Shown: positions 23,060-32,922 of the stretch, in pieces
Layout: each line of letters begins with the position of its first letter
How positions within the stretch are numbered: the first letter of the stretch is position 1
Assembly (NCBI RefSeq): GCF_019175285.1
Contig: NC_056528.1
Span: 18,331,020 to 18,395,019 of the forward strand
Direction of reading: 5' to 3'
Length of the DNA stretch: 64,000 nucleotides
Origin: Sceloporus undulatus
Taxonomy: Eukaryota; Chordata; Lepidosauria; Squamata; Phrynosomatidae
Made by a program: the position numbers and the translations under genes
The notes under the pieces: generated by a model
What the model was told of the DNA's origin: nothing
The model's database searches: none
Seen by the model: the letters and a program-made list of their open reading frames with translations, nothing else

Positions 23060-24230
23060 CATAACCAGAATGCTAGCCAATAAAGAGAAGGAGCAGGAGG
23101 AGGAGGACAAGGAGGAGGAATGACGACGATGACGATGATGAGTGGTATGTCTCGGTGCACTCTAACCCAATTGCATTTGGGAAGGTGTGTGTGTGTGTAG
23201 TCATGTTTCTTTCCTTTGATTTCCTCTTTCCATTCCTTTTCGTGTGTAATGTACCATCTCTCTCCCCCCAACTCCCTCCCTCTCTCTCTTCCCTTGTGTC
23301 TCTTTTTCAGTCCCATCTTCTTATCAGTGTGGTCTCCTCCCATCCTTTCTGGCTGCACAATTTGTGGTCTGACTCAAGCGCTCCTTAACTCGATCAGCAT
23401 CCTGGCAAATTCGATCAGGACATGCGAGCGCAGGGCACAAATCTCTGGCAGTGAATGTCAAAGGCCCTGCGGCACTGCAACCCAGCTTCGGTCCACCATG
23501 CGCCGTCCATCTTTAGCAGAACAGATGGAGGCCTGTCACCCTTCTCGCCGGCCTCCTGGTTTTGTCTCCTCCTTCTCCGATTTAATTTCAATTGTCATGA
23601 CAGCCATTTCTTGGACGGTCGCTCCGGGGGGTTTGGCCTGCTGGAAACCCTCAATTGGGTGCTTCAGTAATGCGTGTATTTTCTTTCTTTCTTTTAAAAA
23701 ACCCTCTACTTGTAGGTCACATTTTTCTTTGTTGGTATTTGGTTTCACAAAGGACGTTTTTGCCTCTCGCTGGGGTGTGATGTGTTTAGAGATTCTGCTA
23801 TCTCAAGGTCTCCGGGACAAATGTCTTAGAGAATTGATTTCAAGGCCTTGCGAGTTCACTCTTATCTCTCTCTGAGGCAGCTTGAATAAAGTTCCCCCCC
23901 TTTTCACCCTAGGCTAGCATATGCATGCACACACACACATACACACATAATCTTATTTTAAAGAAGCAACACTATGCTCAGAATAAAAAGCGGGTGGCTG
24001 CTTTTCCATCCATTTGCGTCTCCAAATAAATGGGTGGCAGGCCAGGCAGGCATTTCACAGGGAAAGCTTTCTCCAGCCTGGAAACATACTCTCTTTCTCT
24101 CTTTGTGTGTGATGTTGTGCCTATTCAACTTCAGCTTTGTGCAGCTGGAGAAAACACAGCAGCCCATGCCTGAGAAATAGCATGGCTACCTTGTAGTGGG
24201 ATGGAAAGCTTATGTTGTAATGTGGGGTGC
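23060..24230. other. Intergenic; long open frame and possible conserved non-coding block
   Basis: 23370-23880 is unique-looking and moderately GC-rich. It is spanned by a 219-codon + strand frame (23216-23875) without recognisable domains. (TG)n and (CA)n tracts flank it. No gene is claimed. Confidence 0.4.
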
Positions 24231-24235
24231 ATTAA

Positions 24236-24606
24236 AGTGGTCCCTCCACATTTGCTGGGTCTATGGGTGAAGGACCCCGGTGAACGTGGAAAACTGAAAA
24301 TTAAAACAACAACCCACTATTCTTTTTTACTTAAGAGAACACCTCTCTAGGAAGTTCCAGGTCCTCCGGTGCAACTCTATGGCCAACATCTGCCAGAGGT
24401 TGATCATAGAATCATGCTGGAGGACTTAAAAATGCCTAGAGAAGTCTTTTCTCTCAGAATGTCTAGTTCTCCAGCACAACTCAATGCTCAACTTCTGGCA
24501 GAGTTGCGTTGGAGGACCTAGAGATTCCTAGAGAGAACATATTATTCAAAACCGCAACTAATCCAATCCGCAAATGCCAAAGCTGCAAATGTGGAGGTCC
24601 AACTAT
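24236..24606. mobile_element. Inverted-repeat element of about 370 bp
   Basis: Ends are inverted: gtccctccacatttgc at the left and gcaaatgtggaggtccaac at the right. Internal words around gaggacct/aggtcctcc are also mirrored. A non-autonomous DNA transposon is the likeliest reading. Confidence 0.55.
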
Positions 24607-24609
24607 ACA

Positions 24610-25085
24610 TGCCATAGTCCAAGAGAGGTGGAGTTGTGCATTCAGCAATGTTGTACACTGTGGTTGTGCATTAGACACATGGCACCATGGTTGCACACTG
24701 CACACTGCTGTTGCATGTTGTGGGCTTCATATTGCAGACTTTACAACAGCAGCCAGTCACTGGCATGTAATTCTATTCTGCTGGGTCTGGGGGAGTTTCA
24801 TAGCGCTACTGAAACACATCTCCACTTGTGGATATTTATGCTACACTGAGGGGAGGCTGGATTGCAGCCAGTGCATTGGTGAAATAAAAACAGCACTAAG
24901 GCCAAAATCCAGTTTTAGTTCCCAGCTAGAGTAGACCTGCAAAATCAATGAAACTTGGTAAATCAACACAGTGGAATCAAATTAGACTCAATGGATATAC
25001 TCTAATTGGGTTTACCAATTAGACACAGGTCTAAATATTTGTGTGAATTATTTCCCAGCGTCCTGAGTGTGTTTAGCCCTTTGCT
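24610..25085. other. Intergenic; degenerate gttgtgca/ttgcaca words
   Basis: 24615-24770 is rich in variable ttgtgcatt and gttgcaca words. 24940-25030 carries a diverged copy of the tcaatgg/attagac dispersed repeat. Confidence 0.45.
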
Positions 25086-25087
25086 CT

Positions 25088-25141
25088 TCATTGTTGTTGC
25101 CTTCAAGTCATTTATGATTTACGGTGACCTAAGTGCAATGT
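25088..25141 (-). mobile_element. Sauria-type SINE tail fragment
   Basis: Contains gttgttgccttcaagtcatt and acggtgacctaag. Confidence 0.65.
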
Positions 25142-25523
25142 TTGCATTGCTCCTCAAGCTAGCCATATTCATAAAACATGACCACATTCGCGTATGTTGA
25201 AACCCTTCCATGCGCTGGAGCTCCAGGCCATTCATGACAATTCCAAGCAATCATTAAAAGAGTAATAAATGGAGGTAGGAAAGAGAAGTGGAGAGAACTG
25301 AAGGTTACAAGCATCAATATCATATTTGCTGCTGCTGGGGGGTGAGGGATAAAGCCACGTTTAAGGGACTCGGTGCCATAAAAGTGCCAAATTAATTTTT
25401 CTCCCGGTGAAATGAAGTGCTACTGCAAAGGTTACTGGTCCTCAAATAGGAATTTCGATCGTGAAATAAGGAGAGGGGGATCTTGATTTTATTGATGAGT
25501 GAGTGAAAAGAAAGGAGTCGGCG

Positions 25524-25582
25524 AAGGAAGGAAGGAAGGAAGGAAGGAAGGAAGGAAGGAAGGAAAGAAGGAAGGAAGGAAG
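25524..25582. repeat. (GGAA)n microsatellite
   Basis: About 14 units, with one variant unit near 25565. Confidence 0.95.
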
Positions 25583-25584
25583 CC

Positions 25585-26140
25585 TAATGCTTTTAAAGTA
25601 GGGCTCATTGCAAATTGTTTTTAATATATTTACTGAAAATTTATTATTTAAAAAGAATAATTGTACAAATAAAGTAGTGCTGGGGAACATGTGGTGCTTG
25701 ACTATAATCAGGCCAGGAAAATATGTTATTAAGACCTGACTCAAAATAAGCAGCCAAAATCAGGAATAGATAAGTAAAGCTAATAAATCTTTCTCATATA
25801 ATGTAGGTAATAAACATGTGTATCAGTTAAATCTACATAAGTTCAACCAACAAAGTCAAAAAGGGCCTCAACCCAACATTCCCTTAGAATAGTCTAAACA
25901 CTTGCATGCAAACATGCGCCACAGCAACAATACACAACTCTCATGCAGAATAGCAAGATTGCACATACACGCCAATGGCTAGATGCCATTGCTCAATGTA
26001 CAATACACGATGGACAATCATAATGCATAATCACAAGGCAAACTATAGGATGCACAACCACAATGCAAGCTACATAATGCACAACCAAAACAAACAATGC
26101 TCAAAGCACAAATGCAAAGTCTTTGCTCAAATGCAAAGAC
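25585..26140. other. Intergenic; degenerate cacaaccacaatgcac words at 25900-26125
   Basis: No gene. The right half is an imperfect, tandem-like run of words such as aatgcacaacc and caatgc. Confidence 0.45.
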
Positions 26141-26147
26141 AAGCACA

Positions 26148-26320
26148 TTTGGTTTTCTTAGGGAAGGAATACTCAGAGGTGGTTTTGCCTGTTCCTTCCT
26201 CTGAAATATAGCCAACACCACCTGGTATTCATTGGTGGTCTTCTATCCAATTACTAACCAGGGCTAACCCTGCTTAGTTTCCAAGATCAGACAAGATCTG
26301 ATGCTTTCAGGATATGTAGC
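26148..26320 (-). mobile_element. SINE with 5S rRNA-derived head
   Basis: Contains ttttcttagggaaggaatac (tail side) and aaccctgcttagtttccaag plus atcagacaagatctgatgct (complement of the 5S internal promoter region). Confidence 0.82.
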
Positions 26321-26345
26321 CCCTATAAGTATAAAATACACATGA

Positions 26346-26546
26346 TAGTTACTATTCAGAGTAATGCATGGGGACCCTCACCTATGTAGGGTGCCTCGCA
26401 TGTTCCACCTACATTTATAGGTTCACAAATTATTAGTGCAGAATACATGCGATAATCTGTGGATCTATAGACACACAAGTGGATCACGAGGAACATAAAA
26501 TCTTATATATGTGAAGGTCCCCAGGCATAAATCTGAATAGTAATGG
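26346..26546. mobile_element. Fold-back element of about 200 bp
   Basis: The left end agttactattcagagtaatg with ggggaccctcacc is the reverse complement, with a few changes, of gtgaaggtccccaggcat with aaatctgaatagtaatg at the right end. MITE-like. Confidence 0.6.
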
Positions 26547-26687
26547 GAGTCTTATGACAAGCACTATGAATCAAGTCAACTTTATGCTATGGTGAATAAT
26601 TTGCCCCGCATCCATAATGCAATTTATACATCACCAGGAACAACCTTCACCATCCCTCACTATAGTGGGTAGGGAGTTGAAATCCAG

Positions 26688-26689
<2 letters not shown>

Positions 26690-26746
<57 letters not shown>

Positions 26747-26880
26747 GTTATGCAATGATGATCTGGCTAGAAGGTATTTTAATGTAATTTTAATGTATTG
26801 TTATTGTTATTGTTATTGTTATTGTATTTATGTTGTACACCGCCCTGATTGATAGAAGGGTGGTATAAAAATAAAGCTGC

Positions 26881-26932
<52 letters not shown>
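26690..26932 (+). mobile_element. LINE 3' tail between two ATT-type microsatellites
   Basis: (AAT)n at 26690-26747, then about 130 bases with ttgtacaccgccctgattga and gtggtataaaaataaagctg (a LINE 3' UTR like the one at 2800-3000), then (ATT)n at 26881-26932. Confidence 0.7.
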
Positions 26933-26933
<1 letters not shown>

Positions 26934-27072
26934 TCTGCCTTTTCCCTGGGGAATCAAAGTGGATTACAACAGAAGTATAACGATAAAATATCATAAGGAT
27001 GAAATTCACATTGAATGTCTGCAGAGCCACATGTTCCTCAGCACTGAACAGAAAGAGCAGCGGTTGGTATTG

Positions 27073-27082
27073 NNNNNNNNNN
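27073..27082. other. Assembly gap (10 N)
   Basis: Ten Ns, probably a fixed-size placeholder. Confidence 0.99.
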
Positions 27083-27089
27083 ATCCAAG

Positions 27090-27705
27090 AACAAGAAGGG
27101 AAATATTAAAAGGAGAGAACCGCCTGCTCCATTTTCACTCTTACCGCAAAGGCAGATGCAAGGGGAGGGTGGGAGGACTCCCAGGTGTGTTTTCCACCAG
27201 CTTCAGCAAACACAAAGCGTTTGTGTTGAACACACAAAACATTGAACCCTTGCCTCTTGTGGGCCGCTCATTAGCCCTCCTGGGTCGATGGCATAAAAGG
27301 CCCCCATGCCACCATTGCGAGACTCCCATTTTCAGCCTTATAATTCCCTCTCATGTCGGTGAAAGCTAACAAGTACGTACAAAATGCTGCCGCAAAGAGC
27401 TCTGTGTTGGGTTTTGTTTGCATTGTAAAGGTGTTACCCGCAGCGCCAACCTCTCCGGGGATATATTACAAAGGTGGCATTTGGATTCAGAGGCACAAAG
27501 GGGAATAATAACAACAACAATAATCACAGGAACGGGAGGGTACATTGGAAGAAAACAAAATAACGGGAGGCACCAATTCATTCCTCCCACCCAGGATCAC
27601 AGTATTAGAGGAACTTAGGAAGGGATGATGTGGAGGTGGCTGCATTGAAAAGGGTCAAGCATTGCGGGTGGAGGTGAAGGTGGCGGAAAGGCCCATAGGA
27701 AGACT
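27090..27705. other. Intergenic, unique-looking, possibly conserved non-coding
   Basis: Repeat-free by eye, with balanced composition around 27340-27490. No coding frame with known motifs. Confidence 0.35.
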
Positions 27706-27709
27706 TTGG

Positions 27710-28085
27710 TAGAATCTCCACTGCAGAAATAATGCAGTTTGACACTGCTTTAATTGCCACAGCTCAGTGCTATGGAATCTGGGATTTCTCATTTGATGTG
27801 GCAGCTCTTTGTCAGAGAAGACTAAGGGCCTGAACAGACAGGCCAAAATAAAGCTGTTTCAGCTCACTTTGGAGGTATGCTATTTAAATGACACATCTTA
27901 TGAGGCCCGAAGATGCGCCAAAGCTGCACCCAAGTCCTTAGGACTAAAGCATGGCTTTGGCGTGGCTTATGGCCTCTTAGGATGCATGCATCATTTAAAC
28001 AGCATACCTCCAAAGTGACCTGAAGCAGCTTTGTTTTGGCCTGTCTGTTCGGGCCCTAAATTACAAATCCAAGAATTGGAACTGA
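27710..28085. mobile_element. Family A MITE split by a second MITE
   Basis: The left half (27710-27822) begins ctccactgcagaaataatgc. The right remnant after 28057 (aaattacaaatccaagaatt) resumes the family A centre. The inserted element is listed separately. Confidence 0.75.
27826..28056. mobile_element. PIF/Harbinger-like palindromic MITE
   Basis: 231 bases with inverted ends gggcctgaacagacaggcca and ggcctgtctgttcgggccc and long mirrored arms (cactttggaggtatgct). Flanked by TAA on both sides (27823-27825 and 28057-28059). A 3-base TAA duplication and GGGCC ends fit PIF/Harbinger. A second copy is at 48551-48785. Confidence 0.82.
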
Positions 28086-28089
28086 ATGA

Positions 28090-28808
28090 TGGTTCCCCCC
28101 CAATCATGGATCATCCATTTGAATTGTTGTTTTATGAAAAGTCTGGGGGAGGAAGGTGTTGTTGCCAGAATTAAATGGAACACTAAATTCATGAGAGCGG
28201 AGGGTGTACAAAAACAGGTTGGCACGACAAAGGCACCCCTTTATTAATGTCTCTAAACTGAAACAATCTCTGCATTTGATCACGTTACATTTGTTGACGT
28301 TTAAAGTGCCAAAAGAGTTAGGTTTTGGGTTTTTTTATTGTTGGGACTGACTAATGCAGCTGCCATAGCCCTGAAAGCGTTAAGGCAGGAGTCTCAGTAT
28401 TGTCACTTTCATGGCTTATTGCTGTTTATATTGTCTAAAAATACTGAACGTTTGATGATTAATTCCATGGTTTTGTTCACATACAAAACTATATATATAA
28501 AAAAACAATATCCAGTGCTAAACAGAAGAAGGGAATTTGTAAGTAAATGTCTGAAATGTCAGACTTGCTTTGATGTTCAGGAACAGCACCCATTTCTTTA
28601 TAACCTCGCCACTTTTGCAGCTGTAACAAATCCTGAGACATTGAACGCTCAGTCTCTGCTTTTCATTTGATGTGGGCAGAGTAGGGCATGGCATGGCATG
28701 CCAGGAAGGACTCAACACATGGTCAGAAATGGTCATCATTACTTCATGTACCAGATCTGAGTTCCTGCAATGATAAAGATTCTGAATGAGAGCCATTCTC
28801 TGCTCTTC
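28090..28808. other. Intergenic, no feature recognised
   Basis: AT-rich, with an atatatata stretch near 28490. No gene. Confidence 0.4.
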
Positions 28809-28810
28809 AT

Positions 28811-28982
28811 GGCTGCATCTACACTGCAGACTTAATGCAGTTTGGCACCACTTTAACTGTCATGGCTCAAAGCTGTGGAATTTTGAGATCGGTAGTTTTG
28901 TGAGCTATTTAGCCTTTTCTGTCAGAGAACTTTGGTGCCACTATAAATCCCAGATAGAGTCACTGCAGTTAAACTGCTTTTA
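28811..28982. mobile_element. Palindromic MITE, family A, right end lost
   Basis: Starts ggctgcatctacactgcaga and contains atgcagtttggcaccacttt. The right half fades after tcactgcagttaaactgc. Confidence 0.75.
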
Positions 28983-28984
28983 CT

Positions 28985-30045
28985 TCTGCAACTTGGAAAC
29001 ACCCAGAAAACAGCAAGAAAGGAATGAAAGGAACAGAACAGGAATCCCTATGCCTGGCCCTAGAAAATATTTCATCCCATGGAAGGCACTGCCAGAGAAG
29101 CTGCCGAAAGCCTCGCTGTCGTCGTTGCTTCTTTCCACCCTCAAATGCCAAGGTTGTTTCAGAGACGATCCAGTGGCTCATTTGTCAACACACAGAGGAG
29201 AGGTCGCTATTGCTGCAAAACAGAGGATGACTTCTCCCAAACCTCCCTGAAGGGGAGATAAGGGGACGAAGATGGCAACGGCGGTGGAGGAGATATTCGG
29301 CAGCATCCTGTTAGTGACGTGCGTGAATGTAAGTGCCGCTTACACACACACGTATCTCCATTTTTAGATCAGTCATGGGGATGGGGGGGGGATATTCTCT
29401 TGTCCTGTGCTCCATCCCCAAACCTCTCCACAGTAGTTGTCAAGCCTGAGCAGGGAAGCAAGTCGGACCATAAAAACATGGCTGTTCTAGGCTCCAGGCG
29501 GAAGGAAAAGCATATGCCCTTATTTCCCTATTCCCTCCCAAGCTGAGGCCAACTGCTTCTTTGTAGTCTGAATTGCCTCTCTCCTCCATACTGATACAGG
29601 GGTACTAATCGCTTCTCCTCCTGGGACTTGAGAGGTGCTAGGATGGGGAGAACATGGGACTGTATGGGTGAAGGAACACTTTGATTGGCCCATTTGTTTT
29701 ACGTGGCATGAACAAGGCCTGATGTTGGTCCAAGAGGACAAAAATGTGCTGATGTTCAGTAGCGACCCAACTGAAAGCCAGGATTCTGTTTGGAAGAAGG
29801 AGCAATGCAGATCCCAGCTATGGAGAGAATGTGGGTGGCTGGGGTGAGGTGAAGGTAGATATGATTCAGAACTAACATTAAGTATATTTAGAGGTCTTGT
29901 ATCAACTTTGATACTAACAAGATCTCAAATAATGCTACAAGAGCTCTCTACATACTGATACATACAGACTAACATGGCTATATCTAAGGTTTCACCTGCA
30001 TCTGTGGCTGGCATCTTCAGGAAACTGAAGGAAACCGTCGTAGCT
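28985..30045. other. Intergenic, mostly unassigned
   Basis: A piece of the palindromic repeat seen at 2399 lies at 29890-29985 (ctacaagagctctctacata, cagactaacatggctatatc). A ctgtggctggcatcttcag fragment lies at 30001-30020. No gene. Confidence 0.45.
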
Positions 30046-30047
30046 GT

Positions 30048-30226
30048 GGGTGCATCTGCAAAGCAGAAATAATGCAGTTTGACACCATTTTAACTCCCAT
30101 GCCTTAATGCTATAAAATTCTAGGATTTATAGCTTTGTGAGTTATTGAGCCTTCTCTGTCAGAGAGCTCTGGTGCCACAACAAACTACAGATCCCAAGAT
30201 TTCATAGCACTGAGCCATGGCACTTC
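30048..30226. mobile_element. Palindromic MITE, family A
   Basis: Contains aataatgcagtttgacacca, ttctctgtcagagagctctg and actgagccatggcactt. The right terminus is incomplete. Confidence 0.75.
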
Positions 30227-30234
30227 AAGACATG

Positions 30235-30378
30235 TTACTTGATCTTAGCATTGAATTTGTTTTAAATATTGTAGTAATTTAATTCTATTTTAAGATACTA
30301 TTTTTGTATGCTTTTACCTATATGGTGTTTTTAAATGTTGTAAGCTGCCCTGAGTCCCAGCCCTGGGAGAAGGGCAGG

Positions 30379-30427
<49 letters not shown>
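30235..30427 (+). mobile_element. LINE 3' tail with (TAA)n
   Basis: Contains gttgtaagctgccctgagtc and gagaagggcaggatataata followed by (TAA)n at 30380-30427, like other LINE tails in this window. Confidence 0.75.
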
Positions 30428-30428
<1 letters not shown>

Positions 30429-30429
30429 T

Positions 30430-31768
30430 CCAACCACATTCTTTCTCCAGTTCAGATGCAGCTTGTGTCATAAAGGTTCTGATCTGACTCAGTAGAGGTT
30501 AGGATCCCATGATCCTGGATCAAGTCAAGCCACTGACCCAGCATTGCCAGTCTGAATGTGGGATCATTTGTAGGCAATGCACATGTTCTGCCACTGAGCC
30601 ATGGTTTGGCCAACTGTGGGCAAAGATCTGCTGCTCAGCAGAAGAAAGTCTCACCAACACAATGCGGCACTGATGAAATCTCCATATTTGCATGGACAGT
30701 AGAAGAGTTTCCACCACTGGCAGGGTCCTTTGATTATTGTGGTTCCATGCGGTATCTTGCATTTATAGCACTTTTACATTGTAAGCCTGGCCGTCTCCAC
30801 CAACCAAGACACCCCCACCCTCAGCATGCACCAACTACTGTGTTTCTTTTCCTGGGTATCAGATCTCCAGGAGCTGAAGTGAAAGCTTCCTTTTGCTTCC
30901 TCAGCATTTCCGCTGCATCCGGATGAAGGAACCTGAAATGTAATCTGGCACAAAGAGAGGAAGAAAGAAAGGTGTGTGTGTGAGTTTGTGTGTGTGTTTA
31001 GCCTCCGGGCCTCCCAACCAAGCTGAGGTCAGGGTCTGTGCAGCTGCTGGGAATCAGTCACAGGCAGCAGTGTTTGTTCCGCTGCAGAGAAGAGCAGACT
31101 TTAGCAGGTGCAGGTTTTGGTTGTTGTTTCCAAGCACAATGGGAGCTTCCAATCTAAAATTGTACAGCACCATTGTAACTCACTGGCAGGGCTGCATGGT
31201 GCGTTTTCATACCTTTCAGAAGGTGTTAAAATCAAGACAATTTCAAGGCCTCTATAGATCTGTAAGAGGCATACTTTCACATTCTGATGGCCTTGGTGTG
31301 AAGCAGATTCCTAAGGCTGGCATAAAGGAAAGAACTTTACCAGTGCAGGGCTCTTCTCTTTGGCCTTCCTTTGGTGCCCAAGGTATGGCAAAAATGTGGA
31401 GAACTGTGGTGATGGACTGATGTAGGTGGTATACATGCTCATCCTTACCTGGATGACAGTGATGTCTTCTTCATTGAAGAACACCACATGGGATTCACAA
31501 TAGATATGAGGGCCAACTCCTTTTGTCCTTTCTGTGGTCATTGTTAAAAGGCTATGTCACATGTGGTGGGCAAAGGATGGCAGCATGAAAAAGGGCTTCC
31601 TTGTGCCTTTCATTAGTTGTAGGGAAGAGGGAACTTCAGCAGGTATTTCTGAAGACACAGCATCCCTGGCCTCATTTTTGGGTGGCCACCCCATTAGGCA
31701 ACTTGGGAGAAACCTGAGATGGACCAGAAAAGGGAGCCATCTTTTCCATTCCTTCAAATACTTCTATG
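30430..31768. other. Intergenic, no feature recognised
   Basis: Unique-looking, with (TG)n-like runs near 30970-31000. Open frames to about 148 codons lack motifs. Confidence 0.4.
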
Positions 31769-31770
31769 TG

Positions 31771-31932
31771 ATCATAGAATCATAGAACTGGAAGAGACAC
31801 AAGGTCCATCCAGTCCAAACATGCCATGCAGTAATACACAGTCCAAGCACTCCCAGAATCCCACCACACTGAGCCATGGCAGTTGAAGCGGCATCAAACT
31901 GCATTGATTCTGCAGTGTACATGCAGCCTGAC
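31771..31932 (-). mobile_element. CR1 3' terminus joined to half of a family A MITE
   Basis: 31771-31850 is the CR1 end (catagaatcatagaactgga, gtccatccagtccaaacatg). 31852-31932 is a MITE half (ccatggcagttgaagcggca, attctgcagtgtacatgcag). Confidence 0.75.
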
Positions 31933-31934
31933 TC

Positions 31935-32362
31935 CACTGTTGAACCATTGTTGACACATCGGTACATCCAATTGAGCCAACGGACTGCTTTGGATGGGAG
32001 AAACAATAGGATTTAAGACAAGGTGTGTTTGGGTTGCTGATCTCAATATGGATCTCAGTGTGGATAAGCATGTGTATATCAGGTTATGGATGGATGTGGG
32101 TTGGAAGATGAAGAGGAAGGCGAGGTATCTTTGCTACTGGGAAGTATGATAGCATTGCATTCCAGCCTATTTCATCTGCAGAAAATGTTTCACTTAGGAC
32201 AAAGCCATGCTTCTTAGATAGAGAGGAAGCAACACAGAGAGATGGAACTGAATGCACACACAGTTTGCAGGTGGACGCATGGCCTTGCTGTTGTTTCTTC
32301 CTTGGAAACATGGGGGCGGGGGAAGAGGAGAAGACATCCATCCAGTCTTGTTCGATTCCCAC
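31935..32362. other. Distal upstream region of DBH
   Basis: No repeats recognised. It probably contains further DBH regulatory sequence, but no site can be named with confidence. Confidence 0.35.
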
Positions 32363-32396
32363 TGATAATGTCCATGAACAATTAGAGCCAATTACG
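32363..32396 (+). promoter_or_regulatory. DBH: Candidate DB1-type enhancer of DBH (PHOX2/homeodomain sites)
   Basis: The sequence holds ATGTCCATG followed by two ATTA cores (CAATTAG, CAATTA) at about -190 to -155 from the inferred start. Mammalian DBH carries a composite DB1 element at about -175 with the same ATGTCCATG lead and the same two ATTA sites at the same spacing. From memory, the mammalian CRE/AP-1 core TGCGTCA sits between them; here that position reads TGAACAA. The match is by eye and no binding has been shown. Confidence 0.6.
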
Positions 32397-32450
32397 GACA
32401 AGCAGCGAGAACAGCAAAGGTTTGGACCTGGAGGACGGTGGGTCAATGCC

Positions 32451-32496
32451 ACAATTCAATTTCCCATCCACGAAATGTAATTAGGAGGCATTATTT
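32451..32496 (+). promoter_or_regulatory. DBH: Proximal AT-rich homeodomain-site cluster of DBH
   Basis: TAATTAG at 32478-32484 and ATTATTTA just downstream lie about 60-100 bases before the inferred start, where mammalian DBH has further PHOX2 sites (DB2/DB3 region). Assignment is by position and ATTA content only. Confidence 0.4.
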
Positions 32497-32522
32497 ACCC
32501 AGTTTGCCTCAAAGGGCTATCC

Positions 32523-32529
32523 TATAAAT
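32523..32529 (+). promoter_or_regulatory. DBH: DBH TATA box
   Basis: TATAAAT lies 46 bases before the upstream DBH ATG. A start site about 25-30 bases downstream (near 32553) would leave a 5' leader of roughly 22 to 31 bases, short like mammalian DBH leaders. The start site itself is inferred. Confidence 0.75.
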
Positions 32530-32574
32530 GGGAGGGGAAGCCAAGCTCTCGTCTGACTCCTTTTCAGTTCTAGG

Positions 32575-32922
32575 ATGCAAACCATGGGGAGGCGGCAGGT
32601 GAGACCTTCCTGCCCAGCTTTCCGACTCCGAGAAGTGGCTTCCATGTATTTCACTATGCTTGCTGTCTTCCTGGTCATCTTGGTGGTCGCCCTGCAAGGT
32701 ACTGATCCGAGAGAGAACTATTTCCCGTACAAAGTCCCTCTGGATCCTCAAGGGGTCTTGGAGCTCTCCTGGAACGTCAGCTACCACCAGGAAGAGGTGC
32801 ATTTCCAGATTTTGGTCAAGAAACTGAAATATGGGCTGCTCTTTGGGATGTCAGATCGAGGAGACTTTGAGAATGCAGATCTGGCCGTCCTCTGGAGTGA
32901 TGGAGCCCAGTCTTATTTTGCG
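32575..32922 (+). CDS. DBH: DBH exon 1 (signal anchor, start of DOMON)
   Basis: Encodes residues 1-116 and ends in phase 0 with Ala before a GTAAGT donor. Contains the hydrophobic anchor around AVFLVILVVALQG and the conserved segment ELSWNVSY. Alternative ATGs lie at 32575 and 32584; the second aligns with the human start in spacing to the anchor and has the better Kozak context. Confidence 0.96.
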
